From NCBI GenBank assembly GCA_012729835.1, contig JAAYCK010000013.1:1-33567 (forward strand): a stretch of 33,567 nucleotides of DNA. Reading direction: 5' to 3'. The DNA is from Syntrophomonadaceae bacterium (GTDB lineage Bacteria; Bacillota; Syntrophomonadia; Syntrophomonadales; Syntrophomonadaceae). Positions 1 through 7,649 of this stretch are shown here, in pieces. Both the position numbers and the translations under genes were made by a program. The notes beneath the pieces were generated by a model that worked only from the letters and a program-made list of their open reading frames with translations, had not been told where the DNA came from and made no database searches. Positions within the stretch are counted from its first letter, which is position 1. Every line of letters starts with the position of its first letter.

Positions 1-2
1 AG

Positions 3-281
3 CTTTTGAAACTGGCCACTTCCAATGCGGATTATGAGAAAGTTGGCGATGAGATTCACCACCTTCGTGACCAGAAGCAAAAACTGCAGGTAGAAAACGC
101 AAACCGTGATGAACTCAAAAAGCGCATGGCCGATATGAGCACTTTCCTAAAGAAGCAGTCCACTGACCTCACCGAATACGACGAGCAACTTGTCCGGAGG
201 TTGATTGAGAAGGTCACCATCTACGAGGACAAATTCACCGTGGAATTTAAATCAGGCGTGACAGTGGATGTGAATGAATAA
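3..281 (+). CDS. Large serine recombinase, C-terminal part (5' end outside window)
   Basis: The reading frame is open to the left edge, so this is the tail of a longer gene. About 92 codons remain. The sequence is a lysine/glutamate-rich coiled coil followed by LTEYDEQLVRRLIEKVTIYED and an ending of the type VEFKSGV. That ending is characteristic of the C-terminus of large serine recombinases (resolvase/invertase family with a long C-terminal domain) from clostridial mobile elements. The catalytic serine domain would lie upstream, outside the window. Family membership rests on the tail alone. An intrinsic terminator follows directly at 293-340. The gene marks the window's left end as part of, or the scar of, an integrated element. 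Confidence 0.75.
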   Translation, partial: LLKLATSNADYEKVGDEIHHLRDQKQKLQVENANRDELKKRMADMSTFLKKQSTDLTEYDEQLVRRLIEKVTIYEDKFTVEFKSGVTVDVNE

Positions 282-292
282 GGTAAAAAATG

Positions 293-340
293 AGCAAGGC
301 ACTCTACAAGATTACAACGTAGGGTGCCTTGCTTTATTTT
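293..340 (+). terminator. Intrinsic terminator of the recombinase gene
   Basis: Ten-base-pair stem AGCAAGGCAC (293-302) with GTGCCTTGCT (324-333). It has an inner CTAC/GTAG extension and is followed by TTATTTTT. It starts 12 bases after the recombinase stop codon. Confidence 0.85.
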
Positions 341-389
341 TGTGTTTAGCTTCACAGACAAATTGGAATTTGGTCATGTTCCTATATGC

Positions 390-1361
390 TCATAATTTGA
401 GAGTACACTTTTTCAATACTCGATGATAGATCGGCATATCTTTGGTACCCGCAGTCACGGCCTCAAGTTTTCCGGCATGGATCATTTCTTCTATACGAAA
501 TGCAACCCAGGAATCACTAATCCCAAGTTGGTATTTACCAAGTACTCGTCCGATAATCATTGCTTCCTGAAATTCTTCGCCTTCTGCTGCGATTTCGCGA
601 AGGATAAAGTCATCATAGAGTTTTTCTGACGTACTAACCAACTGTCCATTCAGCATTGCCCGCAAAGACGCGTTCTCTGCTTGAAGCTCCTGCCAATGAG
701 ATGCACAGCTTTGTATAAATACTGGCAACACAGGCTTTTGCAATGCAAGATACCGATGCCATTCTTCCGGAGCCACCTCACTCCAGCTATTTTTGCGTAC
801 GATATTTTCTTTTTTGTCAGTTTCCCAATCCGGGAGTCTGACAATCAAAACATTTCCGCCATGCACTTTCCACTGATCCAACTGCCCCATGAACCAATAA
901 AGTCCACACATTTCATCAGGCTGATTGCTGTACCAGATTCGAAGGGCTTCTCCCGCTTCTGCACGTTCCCGAACCGTTTTCAGAGCTTCATTTGTCCTCT
1001 TAAGTATTTCTTCCGCCGCCTGACGCCCTTCGTCATTCGGATAAACGCTGTATAAGCGTTTCAACATCTGTTCCCGCTTGATACCGGGCTGATTTTCCGA
1101 AATATCTCCGACGCTCAACACTAAATTGAATCCATAGATGTCTGTTGTTTTTCCACCCAAAGGAATAGCACTCTCCCACGCCAAGCGTGCCCTTTCCTTT
1201 GCTTCTCGTCTGGCAGCTTCAACTTCCTCTTTGGTTGGCTTGCTTCCATCACTGTGATTAACGAAAACGCTAATACACCCGTCTTGATATTTTCCTTCAC
1301 CATAGTGTTGTGCCACTTTAAGACTTCCACAAGCACTTTCGTTGAATAAGATATCAATCAT
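390..1361 (-). CDS. DUF1835/DUF3658-type conserved protein
   Basis: 323-aa soluble protein. The N-terminus MIDILFNESACGSLKVAQ matches the usual opening of DUF1835 proteins. The C-terminal third (from about residue 235, with an ILREIAAEGEEFQEAMIIGRVLG segment) looks like the DUF3658 helix-turn-helix-like domain that often accompanies it. The function of the family is unknown to me. The start at 1361 is chosen because GGAGA lies nine bases upstream; an ATG at 1394 has no ribosome binding site. The gene opposes the recombinase tail and lies outside the core-gene block that begins at rlmD, so it may be cargo of a mobile element. Family assignment is by sequence recall, not by search. Confidence 0.75.
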   Translation of the reverse strand: MIDILFNESACGSLKVAQHYGEGKYQDGCISVFVNHSDGSKPTKEEVEAARREAKERARLAWESAIPLGGKTTDIYGFNLVLSVGDISENQPGIKREQMLKRLYSVYPNDEGRQAAEEILKRTNEALKTVRERAEAGEALRIWYSNQPDEMCGLYWFMGQLDQWKVHGGNVLIVRLPDWETDKKENIVRKNSWSEVAPEEWHRYLALQKPVLPVFIQSCASHWQELQAENASLRAMLNGQLVSTSEKLYDDFILREIAAEGEEFQEAMIIGRVLGKYQLGISDSWVAFRIEEMIHAGKLEAVTAGTKDMPIYHRVLKKCTLKL

Positions 1362-1718
1362 AATAGTTATTCTCCAAGTCTCGGATTTACCCATCCGTTA
1401 TTTAATATAATAAACTTTAATCCTGAACTGCTCGCTAAATTCCGGTTTATCGTTGCAATAGCGGCACATGTTCATACTAACATCCAACCTGACCACACAA
1501 CCTCAAAAAATTCCGAAAAAACATCTAACCCGACCACTCACGAACGCTGACATCTAACCCGACTACTCGCCAAGCTATGACATCTAACCTGACCACTTAA
1601 CTATCAAATACTGCCTTTATGGATTTATTCCCTCGAAGCAATATTTTCATAATTTTACTCTATGGGTTTTACACCCATATGTGCTGAAAGCCTTGATATA
1701 TAAGGGCTTTTCACACAC
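1362..1718. other. Gene-free stretch with repeats
   Basis: No credible reading frame was found. It holds four spaced copies of a 16-base repeat (1481-1596, listed separately) and a small palindrome TATGGGT/ACCCATA at 1661-1667 and 1673-1679. It lies between the accessory left edge and the rlmD gene. Confidence 0.6.
1481..1596. repeat. Four spaced copies of a 16-base repeat
   Basis: Copies lie at 1481-1496, 1522-1537, 1551-1566 and 1581-1596, with consensus CATCTAACCYGACCAC and at most one other change per copy. Start-to-start distances are 41, 29 and 30 bases. All are direct repeats; the reverse complement reads GTGGTYRGGTTAGATG. Multiple spaced repeats of this kind occur at the ends of IS21-family elements, so this could be an orphan IS end. 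An array of protein-binding sites is the alternative. No transposase is adjacent. Confidence 0.7.
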
Positions 1719-2966
1719 TCACTCTTTTACCCTTGACATCAATACGACCGTCTCAACGTGGTACGTTTTGGGGAACATATCAATCGGTTGAACTTCCCGG
1801 ATTCGATAACCCAGTTGGGCGAATTGGGCGAGATCGCGGGCCAGGGTGGCGGGATTGCAGGAAACATATACTATTCTCTTTGCTCCAGATTCAGCCAGCA
1901 CTTCTATCACTTCCGGACGGCATCCGGCGCGGGGCGGGTCGATAACAGCAGCATCAAATTTTTTGCCCAGACCTGGCAAGACCTTCTCGCAGGCACCGGA
2001 CATGAACTCGCAATTGTCTATATGATTAATCATGGCGTTTGCGCGGGCATCGTCTACAGCTTGTCTATTGCTTTCGATACCCAATACCCGTTCGCTCTTC
2101 TTGGCCAGGCTGAGGCTGATGCTGCCTACTCCGCAGTAGGCATCAAGAATGGATTCGTTGCCATTCAATGCAAGGTAATCCAGGATAATATCAATAATCT
2201 TCTCGTTTTGCCGGTGATTTATCTGAAAGAAGGATTGTGGAGATACCCTGAATCTAAGACCGTTTATCTCTTCAATCAGCGCATCCTGACCATAGAGCAG
2301 CTTAAGATGCGATCTGGTTTCTCCGTAGATGGATGAACATGTCTCTGTCAAGGCACCTAAAACCTTTGCGGAAGGATAAGACCTTAATTTTCTTAGAACT
2401 AGCATCAATTCGCCATTCAGTGAGGATTGCCGCAGAACTGCTTCCCCTGGCTCAACAAAAGAAAGTGCAGGCAAGAGCCTTGTTAATGGCTTTATTACCC
2501 TTTCCATTTCAGGACTGATCAGGTTACATGTATCAATCGGGGTAAGCTTATTAGATAATGGCTGGTAATAACCGATTTTTCCGCTTAATATATGCCATAC
2601 TACCTTGTTGCGATAGCAAGTTGGTTCATCCATACCGATAACAGGTTTCACCGGCGCCAATAATTTACCTATGCGCCTAAGACTATCTTCAACTACCTGA
2701 CGCTTAAATTCCAGTTCCCGATGATAACTTATGTGCTGATATGCGCAGCCACCGCATCCCTGATAATGGGGGCACAGAGGATTTATTCTGCCTTCAGAGG
2801 TTTCCAAAACACCCTTCAGCAATGCTTGATTATACCGAGCCTTACTTACAATGATCTCGACATCGACCAGCTCCCCGGGTATGGCTCCCGGCACAAAGGT
2901 TGCCTTGCCATCTAGCCTGGCAACCCCCTCGCCTTTATGATTGATGCCTTCGATCCTACACTGCAA
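1719..2966 (-). CDS. rlmD: 23S rRNA (uracil-5-)-methyltransferase, RlmD/RumA type
   Basis: 415-aa TrmA/RlmD-family RNA methyltransferase that uses S-adenosylmethionine to make 5-methyluridine in 23S rRNA. An N-terminal TRAM domain (about 1-60) is followed by C65-x5-C71-x2-C74 and C147, the 4Fe-4S ligand set of RlmD-type enzymes. The Rossmann core carries DAYCGVGSISL. The C-terminal SCNPATLARDL holds the nucleophile, Cys370. The start is TTG at 2966, with AGGGGG seven bases upstream. The gene begins only 14 bases after the U-tract of the iorB terminator, so its transcription depends on read-through or on a promoter inside that terminator region. Related proteins can modify one or two sites, so the exact target base is uncertain. 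Confidence 0.9.
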   Translation of the reverse strand: MQCRIEGINHKGEGVARLDGKATFVPGAIPGELVDVEIIVSKARYNQALLKGVLETSEGRINPLCPHYQGCGGCAYQHISYHRELEFKRQVVEDSLRRIGKLLAPVKPVIGMDEPTCYRNKVVWHILSGKIGYYQPLSNKLTPIDTCNLISPEMERVIKPLTRLLPALSFVEPGEAVLRQSSLNGELMLVLRKLRSYPSAKVLGALTETCSSIYGETRSHLKLLYGQDALIEEINGLRFRVSPQSFFQINHRQNEKIIDIILDYLALNGNESILDAYCGVGSISLSLAKKSERVLGIESNRQAVDDARANAMINHIDNCEFMSGACEKVLPGLGKKFDAAVIDPPRAGCRPEVIEVLAESGAKRIVYVSCNPATLARDLAQFAQLGYRIREVQPIDMFPKTYHVETVVLMSRVKE

Positions 2967-2980
2967 TTTGATTCCCCCTG

Positions 2981-3013
2981 TAAAAAAGCGGAGAGTTTCA
3001 ACAACCCTCCGCT
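2981..3013 (-). terminator. Intrinsic terminator after iorB, just before rlmD
   Basis: Read on the minus strand: AGCGGAG (3013-3007), a 13-base loop, CTCCGCT (2993-2987), then TTTTTTA. It lies between the iorB stop and the rlmD ribosome binding site. Confidence 0.8.
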
Positions 3014-3037
3014 ATTGTGCAGATAATATCTGCAATC

Positions 3038-3634
3038 CTATGCACTTACTGGACTGTAGAGCTTGCTGCCTTCATGGAAGGCCTTGATGTTTACATCCAG
3101 GGCCTTGGCTGGTACCATGGCGCGTATAGCTGTCTCAACCTCATCTGCTGGCAAGTTAGCTGCTGCCGTCAGCACTCCCAGAAGTACCACATTGGCTGCT
3201 TTTACGTTTCCGCAAGCTACCGCTACATCAGTAGCATTAACAACTATGGTATTATCGACCTTCTGTTTTACCTTTTCAGCAATAGTCTCTGGGTATTTTA
3301 CCTTCCCGCTCATTACTGGCAGCGGATCTACCCGATCATCGTTTATTATAACCATTCCGTCTTTTTTCAAGTAATCCAGCCAACGGGCGGCCTCTAGCTT
3401 TTCAAAAGCCAGGATGATGTCTGCCCCACCCAGAGGAATAATAGGCGAGTAGATCTTTTTACCATACCTGACCTGGGAAACCACGCTCCCTCCTCGCTGA
3501 GCCATGCCATGCACTTCGGATACTTTGACATCATTGCCCAATTGGACAGCAACCTGGGCCAGGATACGGGCGGTCAATAAAGTCCCCTGTCCTCCTACTC
3601 CTACGATTAGAATGCTGGTCGTATTATCGCTCAT
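3038..3634 (-). CDS. iorB: Indolepyruvate:ferredoxin oxidoreductase, beta subunit
   Basis: 198-aa gamma-domain subunit of the pyruvate:ferredoxin oxidoreductase superfamily. With IorA it would oxidatively decarboxylate aryl-pyruvates from aromatic amino acids to aryl-acetyl-CoA, reducing ferredoxin. The N-terminus ILIVGVGGQGTLLTARILA and the HGMAQRGGSVVSQVR segment are typical of IorB. The start at 3634 has GGAGG seven bases upstream; an earlier ATG (3658) has no such site. The expected partner iorA is not adjacent: it lies at 5806-7542, beyond a hemerythrin and an HD-GYP gene. A candidate promoter is at 3698-3726, and a terminator follows at 2981-3013. Confidence 0.9.
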   Translation of the reverse strand: MSDNTTSILIVGVGGQGTLLTARILAQVAVQLGNDVKVSEVHGMAQRGGSVVSQVRYGKKIYSPIIPLGGADIILAFEKLEAARWLDYLKKDGMVIINDDRVDPLPVMSGKVKYPETIAEKVKQKVDNTIVVNATDVAVACGNVKAANVVLLGVLTAAANLPADEVETAIRAMVPAKALDVNIKAFHEGSKLYSPVSA

Positions 3635-3697
3635 AATTATTCCTCCACTGTCATTCATGTCTTATCGCATTAATACTATGTTTAAACTCTGTTTATT

Positions 3698-3726
3698 ATT
3701 TAACCATAGCTGAACACCAATTTCAA
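3698..3726 (-). promoter_or_regulatory. Candidate sigma-A promoter of iorB
   Basis: On the minus strand, TTGAAA (3726-3721), a 17-base spacer, and TTAAAT (3703-3698). It is about 64 bases upstream of the iorB start. The -10 box matches 4 of 6 consensus bases. Confidence 0.45.
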
Positions 3727-3799
3727 AAGGAATTATCAAGTTGAAAACGTTATGATTAAGTGAAACCGCAGCGTTTTTTTCATGATCCCTATGCTCATA

Positions 3800-3829
3800 T
3801 TGACGGATATATCCTTAACATAGTATATT
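3800..3829 (+). promoter_or_regulatory. Promoter of the hemerythrin gene, with palindrome in the spacer
   Basis: TTGACG (3800-3805), an 18-base spacer and TATATT (3824-3829), 30 bases upstream of the hemerythrin start. The perfect palindrome GGATATATCC (3805-3814) begins at the last -35 base and may be an operator. Confidence 0.55.
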
Positions 3830-3859
3830 CATGTCAAGTTGTTAACAGGAGGGATATTC

Positions 3860-4255
3860 ATGTTCGAATGGAAAAACGATTATAGTATTGGTGTAGATGA
3901 AATCGATAAACAGCATCAAAAGTTGTTTGAGATCGCAAACCGTGCCTACAGTCTCATGAAAAATGATCTAATCACCGACAAGTATGACCAACTTATCGAT
4001 ATCTTTGCAGAGCTCCTGGATTACACGGAATACCACTTTGGTTTTGAGGAAAAATACATGACTAGTATAGGTTACAAGAAGTTCCTATCCCATAAAGTGA
4101 TCCATGATGATTTTGTGGAAAAGGTGAAAAGCATCGACCTCAGGCAAGTTGATGAAGATCAGGACAAACATCTTATGGATATATTGGATTTCATAGTTAA
4201 TTGGATAAGCGAACATATCTTGATTCAGGACAAGAGCATAACCAAGGGTCAATAA
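3860..4255 (+). CDS. Bacteriohemerythrin
   Basis: 131-aa single-domain hemerythrin, a four-helix bundle with a non-haem di-iron site that binds O2. All seven iron ligands are visible: H19 (KQHQKLFE), H59 and E63 (YHFGFEE), H78 and H82 (HKVIH), and H119 and D124 (HILIQD). Length and the opening FEWKNDYSIGVDEIDKQH are standard for the family. The start at 3860 has AGGAGGG six bases upstream. It is transcribed alone from the promoter at 3800-3829, opposite to all its neighbours, and is convergent with the HD-GYP gene. In an anaerobe the likely role is oxygen sensing, scavenging or delivery; which of these cannot be told from sequence. Confidence 0.93.
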   Translation: MFEWKNDYSIGVDEIDKQHQKLFEIANRAYSLMKNDLITDKYDQLIDIFAELLDYTEYHFGFEEKYMTSIGYKKFLSHKVIHDDFVEKVKSIDLRQVDEDQDKHLMDILDFIVNWISEHILIQDKSITKGQ

Positions 4256-4294
4256 ATACATATACTAATGTTTACACAATCAAGGGAGTAAGGG

Positions 4295-5593
4295 TCAGGT
4301 ATCTTTGCTCTCTTTTTGGCATTTTCCCATAAACAGCGGATTCATATTGTGGTATTCCTCGTTCGATATCCTTTGTGCTTCACAACGAAAATAGTCAATC
4401 TCATCGAAGTTTTTTTCCAGCAATCCTACATATTCATTGTTAAGAGCCCTTTCCTTTACCATCTCGTGCAGTACTGATGTGCTCTGCTGGCGCGACATGG
4501 CTTTACGGTAAGGCCTGTCTTCGTTTAATGCCGTATAAATATCGGCTACAGCCATTAATTGAGCTCCCGGGGTTAAATCTTTTTCATCAAGAGCAAAGGG
4601 ATATCCCTTGCCATCAAGGCGCTCATGATGATGAGATGCCCATTGGTTTATTTGCTGGAATTCAGGTATTACAGTCAGTATATGATGTGTATAGTACGCA
4701 TGGGCTTTAATTATAGAACGTTCATTCTGATCAAGCGCGGTGTCCTTTTCAAGGATGGCAACCGGTACTACCAGCTTGCCGATATCATGCAGGTACCCCC
4801 CCATCAGCATCATGGTGCATTCTTCGGGTTTGAAACCGGCTATACGGGCCAAGGCGGCACTGGAGGCGGCCACTCCACTGGAATGGTTGGCGTTGAGTGG
4901 ACTGCGGAAATCTACTATCCGTGATAAAAACCGGCTAAAATCCAACAATGCTTCGGAGCCTATTAAAACGCTTTCCCACTTGAACAGCCCTTCGAGCACT
5001 TCGTAGACTCCATTTGATGCACAATCCAGCCAGAAATAATCTTTCGATGATATATCCATAAATGCGGCAACGTGTTCCGGACTGAACACCTTGCCTTTTT
5101 GCTGGCTAATCCTTTCGCGCAGGTTTTGTTTATGTATTAATATGTTAGTTTGATTATTTATCAATACAGCAGCCCGGTCGGCTAGATGTATTAAATGGCT
5201 TTCGGCTGGAACCGATTCATGATTGATACAGGCACCTTCTCCATAATTCCATCGCTGGTGGTGGTGCTTAATTATTGGTGCCAATGATCGAAATGGTGCA
5301 AACGCTCCTAAGAACAACGCTCCCAACTCGGCGTGAATATGAACATTATCCTTTTCAAAGCGCAATTGATCCAGGTTTTCCTCCAGGGATACCGCACCAA
5401 TATCGTGAAGAAATGCGGCCAATGTAATCTTTATTATCTGTTCTTCGCTATAGCCTAGATGTTCTGCCAGCCTGAATGCAATATAAGCAACCTGATCGTG
5501 ATGACGCCCCATAGCCGGGCTAATTAATTTAATGGCCACAGATATTGACTTAACAAGCTGTGAAAGACTGGAGCGAAAATCCTGAGGCAGCAT
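4295..5593 (-). CDS. Tandem HD-domain / HD-GYP phosphodiesterase-type protein
   Basis: 432-aa cytoplasmic protein with two HD domains. The first (about residues 25-180) has H63-D64 in FLHDIGA and a later HHHQR, but no GYP motif. The second (about 230-410) has H269-D270 in GYLHDIGKL and HHERLDGKGYP (322-332), the HD-GYP signature of cyclic-di-GMP (or cGAMP) phosphodiesterases. No membrane segment, receiver or other sensor domain is visible, so the N-terminal HD domain may act as the regulatory or second catalytic part. The start at 5593 has AGGAGAGG six bases upstream. It is a single gene, isolated by the terminator at 5750-5779 upstream and a convergent gene downstream. Confidence 0.88.
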   Translation of the reverse strand: MLPQDFRSSLSQLVKSISVAIKLISPAMGRHHDQVAYIAFRLAEHLGYSEEQIIKITLAAFLHDIGAVSLEENLDQLRFEKDNVHIHAELGALFLGAFAPFRSLAPIIKHHHQRWNYGEGACINHESVPAESHLIHLADRAAVLINNQTNILIHKQNLRERISQQKGKVFSPEHVAAFMDISSKDYFWLDCASNGVYEVLEGLFKWESVLIGSEALLDFSRFLSRIVDFRSPLNANHSSGVAASSAALARIAGFKPEECTMMLMGGYLHDIGKLVVPVAILEKDTALDQNERSIIKAHAYYTHHILTVIPEFQQINQWASHHHERLDGKGYPFALDEKDLTPGAQLMAVADIYTALNEDRPYRKAMSRQQSTSVLHEMVKERALNNEYVGLLEKNFDEIDYFRCEAQRISNEEYHNMNPLFMGKCQKESKDT

Positions 5594-5749
5594 TGTTATC
5601 CTCTCCTGACAGCAATAATATATGTTCATTACTAATAATTGAAATTTGTTTGCTGCTTACTAATATAATAGGCATAGCTAATCAAATTGGAAAGTAAGAA
5701 TCTAACAAGTACTCTTTTCCGAAGTTCAATGCCTGTACCAGGTGCATAC

Positions 5750-5779
5750 AAAAAACGCAATCAAGTGATTGCGTTTTTT
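5750..5779. terminator. Bidirectional-looking terminator after iorA
   Basis: Stem CGCAATCA/TGATTGCG (5756-5763 and 5766-5773) with a two-base gap and A/T tracts on both sides. It terminates iorA on the minus strand and separates it from the HD-GYP gene. Confidence 0.8.
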
Positions 5780-5805
5780 GAATATTATTTAGTTTATTAC
5801 TTAGG

Positions 5806-7542
5806 CTAGATCACCTTGATAGCATCCAGATTACATACTTGGGCGCAGTATCCACAGTTTACGCAGACATTAGGATTGATATAGGCCATCTTTTCATCTT
5901 CCACAAAGTATATACCGGTGCAACCGATCTTCAAACACAGTTTGCAGCCCTTGCACAAATCCTGATCGATATAGTATTGCTTGTCAGCCGGCTGCTTATC
6001 AATTAGCGCACAGGGCCGTTTAGCGATAATCACCGAAGGCTCACGGCGCTTCAGTTCTTCCTTCAGGACACTCTGGAAGGCCTTCATGTCAAGAGGGTCG
6101 ACCACTCTGACATTTTTAATACCAACCGCTTTGACCAGCCCCTCAATATCCAGCTTGGCCGTGGGTTCGCGGCGTATAGTAAGCCCGGTAGCCGGATGAT
6201 CCTGATGTCCGGTCATCGCTGTGGTGTCATTATCCAGGATAAGAACGGTAGATGTTCCTTGATTATATACCACATCTATCAGCGGGGTTATGCCTGAATG
6301 AACGAAGGTAGAATCGCCGATTACAGCTACCATTTTCTCGGCAAATTCCTCGCCGCGAGCCTTTTCCATGCCCAACGCAGTTCCTATACTGGCGCCCATG
6401 CATATACATGCATCCATGCCGTCTAGAGGGCTAAGCGCTCCCAGCGTGTAACAGCCGATGTCACCCATGGCTACCAGTTTCATCTTATTAATTGTATAGA
6501 AGACGCCGCGGTGCGGGCAACCCGGACACATAAGCGGCGGACGCGGCGGGACATCTTTTTCCAGTCCGTAACTTGGTATGGGAGCTGCTCCCCCCAGTTT
6601 TTCCGCGATCATTTCAACACTATATTCACCGAGCAAGGTAAACAATTCCTTGCCCTCAACTGCAATTCCCCAGGACCTGACCTGCTCTTCGATTACCGGT
6701 TCCAGTTCTTCGATAATTACCAGCCGTTTTACTTTGGCGGCAAAGTCCTTGATCATATTTTGCGGCAAGGGATTGGTGAAGCCTAGTTTTAAAATCGAAG
6801 CATTGGGCAGTGCTTCCTTAACATATTGGTAAGCTACGCCGCTGGTGATAATACCAAGTTGTGGGTCGTTCATTTCAATATAGTTTAATGGAGTGCTTTC
6901 CGAGTACTCTTTAAGCTCCAGCATTCTTTTTTCCACCACAACATGACGTCCCCGGGCATATCCGGGCAGCATAACATACTTAGCAGCATCCTTTTTATAC
7001 GGTTTTACTTCCCCGGGCTTCACTTCGCCTTCCTCGACCAGGGTCTGCGAATGAGAAAGCCGAGTGGTTACCCGCAGCATAACAGGTGTATCAAATCGTT
7101 CACTGACATCAAAGGCCAGTCTGGTGAAGTCCTTGGCTTCCTGACTATCAGCCGGTTCCAATACCGGGAGTTTGGCGAAGCGCCCATAACCCCTGTTGTC
7201 CTGTTCATTTTGTGAAGAATGCATGCCGGGATCGTCACCCGATACGATAACCAACCCTCCGTTGACGCCGGTGTAGGCAAAAGTATACAGCGGATCGGCT
7301 GCAACATTTACACCGACATGCTTCATCGTGACCAGAGTCCTGGCTCCTCCGATGGAAGCCCCGGCTCCTACCTCCATGGCAACCTTTTCATTGGGCGACC
7401 ACTCGGCATATACACCCGGAAATTTGGCAAAATTTGTGATGATCTCGGTACTGGGAGTACCCGGATAAGCAGCGGCCACCGTAGCCCCTGCTTCGTAAGC
7501 TCCTCTAGCTATGGCTTCATTGCCTATCATCAAACGCTTCAT
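5806..7542 (-). CDS. iorA: Indolepyruvate:ferredoxin oxidoreductase, alpha subunit
   Basis: 578-aa catalytic subunit that binds thiamine diphosphate and two 4Fe-4S clusters. It opens MKRLMIGNEAIARGAYEAG with AAYPGTPSTEI, typical of IorA. The TPP-binding part has GDIGCYTLG and GDSTFVHSG. The last 64 residues form a ferredoxin domain with C-x2-C-x2-C-x4-C and C-x2-C-x2-C-x3-C. The start at 7542 follows a GGAGGAGGT site. An in-frame upstream extension to 7659 is rejected: it translates the leader hairpins and is not a family feature. A promoter (7650-7678) and an attenuator-like hairpin (7574-7603) precede the gene. Its beta subunit is encoded separately at 3038-3634. Confidence 0.93.
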   Translation of the reverse strand: MKRLMIGNEAIARGAYEAGATVAAAYPGTPSTEIITNFAKFPGVYAEWSPNEKVAMEVGAGASIGGARTLVTMKHVGVNVAADPLYTFAYTGVNGGLVIVSGDDPGMHSSQNEQDNRGYGRFAKLPVLEPADSQEAKDFTRLAFDVSERFDTPVMLRVTTRLSHSQTLVEEGEVKPGEVKPYKKDAAKYVMLPGYARGRHVVVEKRMLELKEYSESTPLNYIEMNDPQLGIITSGVAYQYVKEALPNASILKLGFTNPLPQNMIKDFAAKVKRLVIIEELEPVIEEQVRSWGIAVEGKELFTLLGEYSVEMIAEKLGGAAPIPSYGLEKDVPPRPPLMCPGCPHRGVFYTINKMKLVAMGDIGCYTLGALSPLDGMDACICMGASIGTALGMEKARGEEFAEKMVAVIGDSTFVHSGITPLIDVVYNQGTSTVLILDNDTTAMTGHQDHPATGLTIRREPTAKLDIEGLVKAVGIKNVRVVDPLDMKAFQSVLKEELKRREPSVIIAKRPCALIDKQPADKQYYIDQDLCKGCKLCLKIGCTGIYFVEDEKMAYINPNVCVNCGYCAQVCNLDAIKVI

Positions 7543-7573
7543 AGGTCTACCTCCTCCACCCTCTAGTGCAATC

Positions 7574-7603
7574 AAAAAGCCTCTCATCCTGCGGACGGGA
7601 GGC
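7574..7603 (-). promoter_or_regulatory. Attenuator-like terminator in the iorA leader
   Basis: Minus-strand arms GCCTCCCGTCC (7603-7593) and GGATGAGAGGC (7589-7579), loop GCA, one mismatch and one wobble, followed by TTTTT (7578-7574). It lies between the promoter and the iorA ribosome binding site. GGAGG at 7626-7622 can pair with CCTCC at 7602-7598 inside the 5' arm, giving an exclusive anti-terminator. The stem resembles T-box terminators, but no T-box consensus or Stem I is present. Confidence 0.65.
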
Positions 7604-7649
7604 CATAGATTCTTATTCACTCCTCCATGAACTACCCTATTCATGGATG

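Noticed and set aside
681-1055. Plus-strand 124-codon frame
   Set aside because: Shadow of the DUF1835-type gene on the other strand, with no start site and odd composition.
1481-1596. CRISPR array
   Set aside because: Repeats are only 16 bases, imperfect, unevenly spaced, with 13-25-base gaps, and no cas gene is nearby.
1681-1718. Terminator for rlmD near 1690-1712
   Set aside because: Only a six-pair stem (AAAGCC/GGCTTT) with no U-tract on the minus strand.
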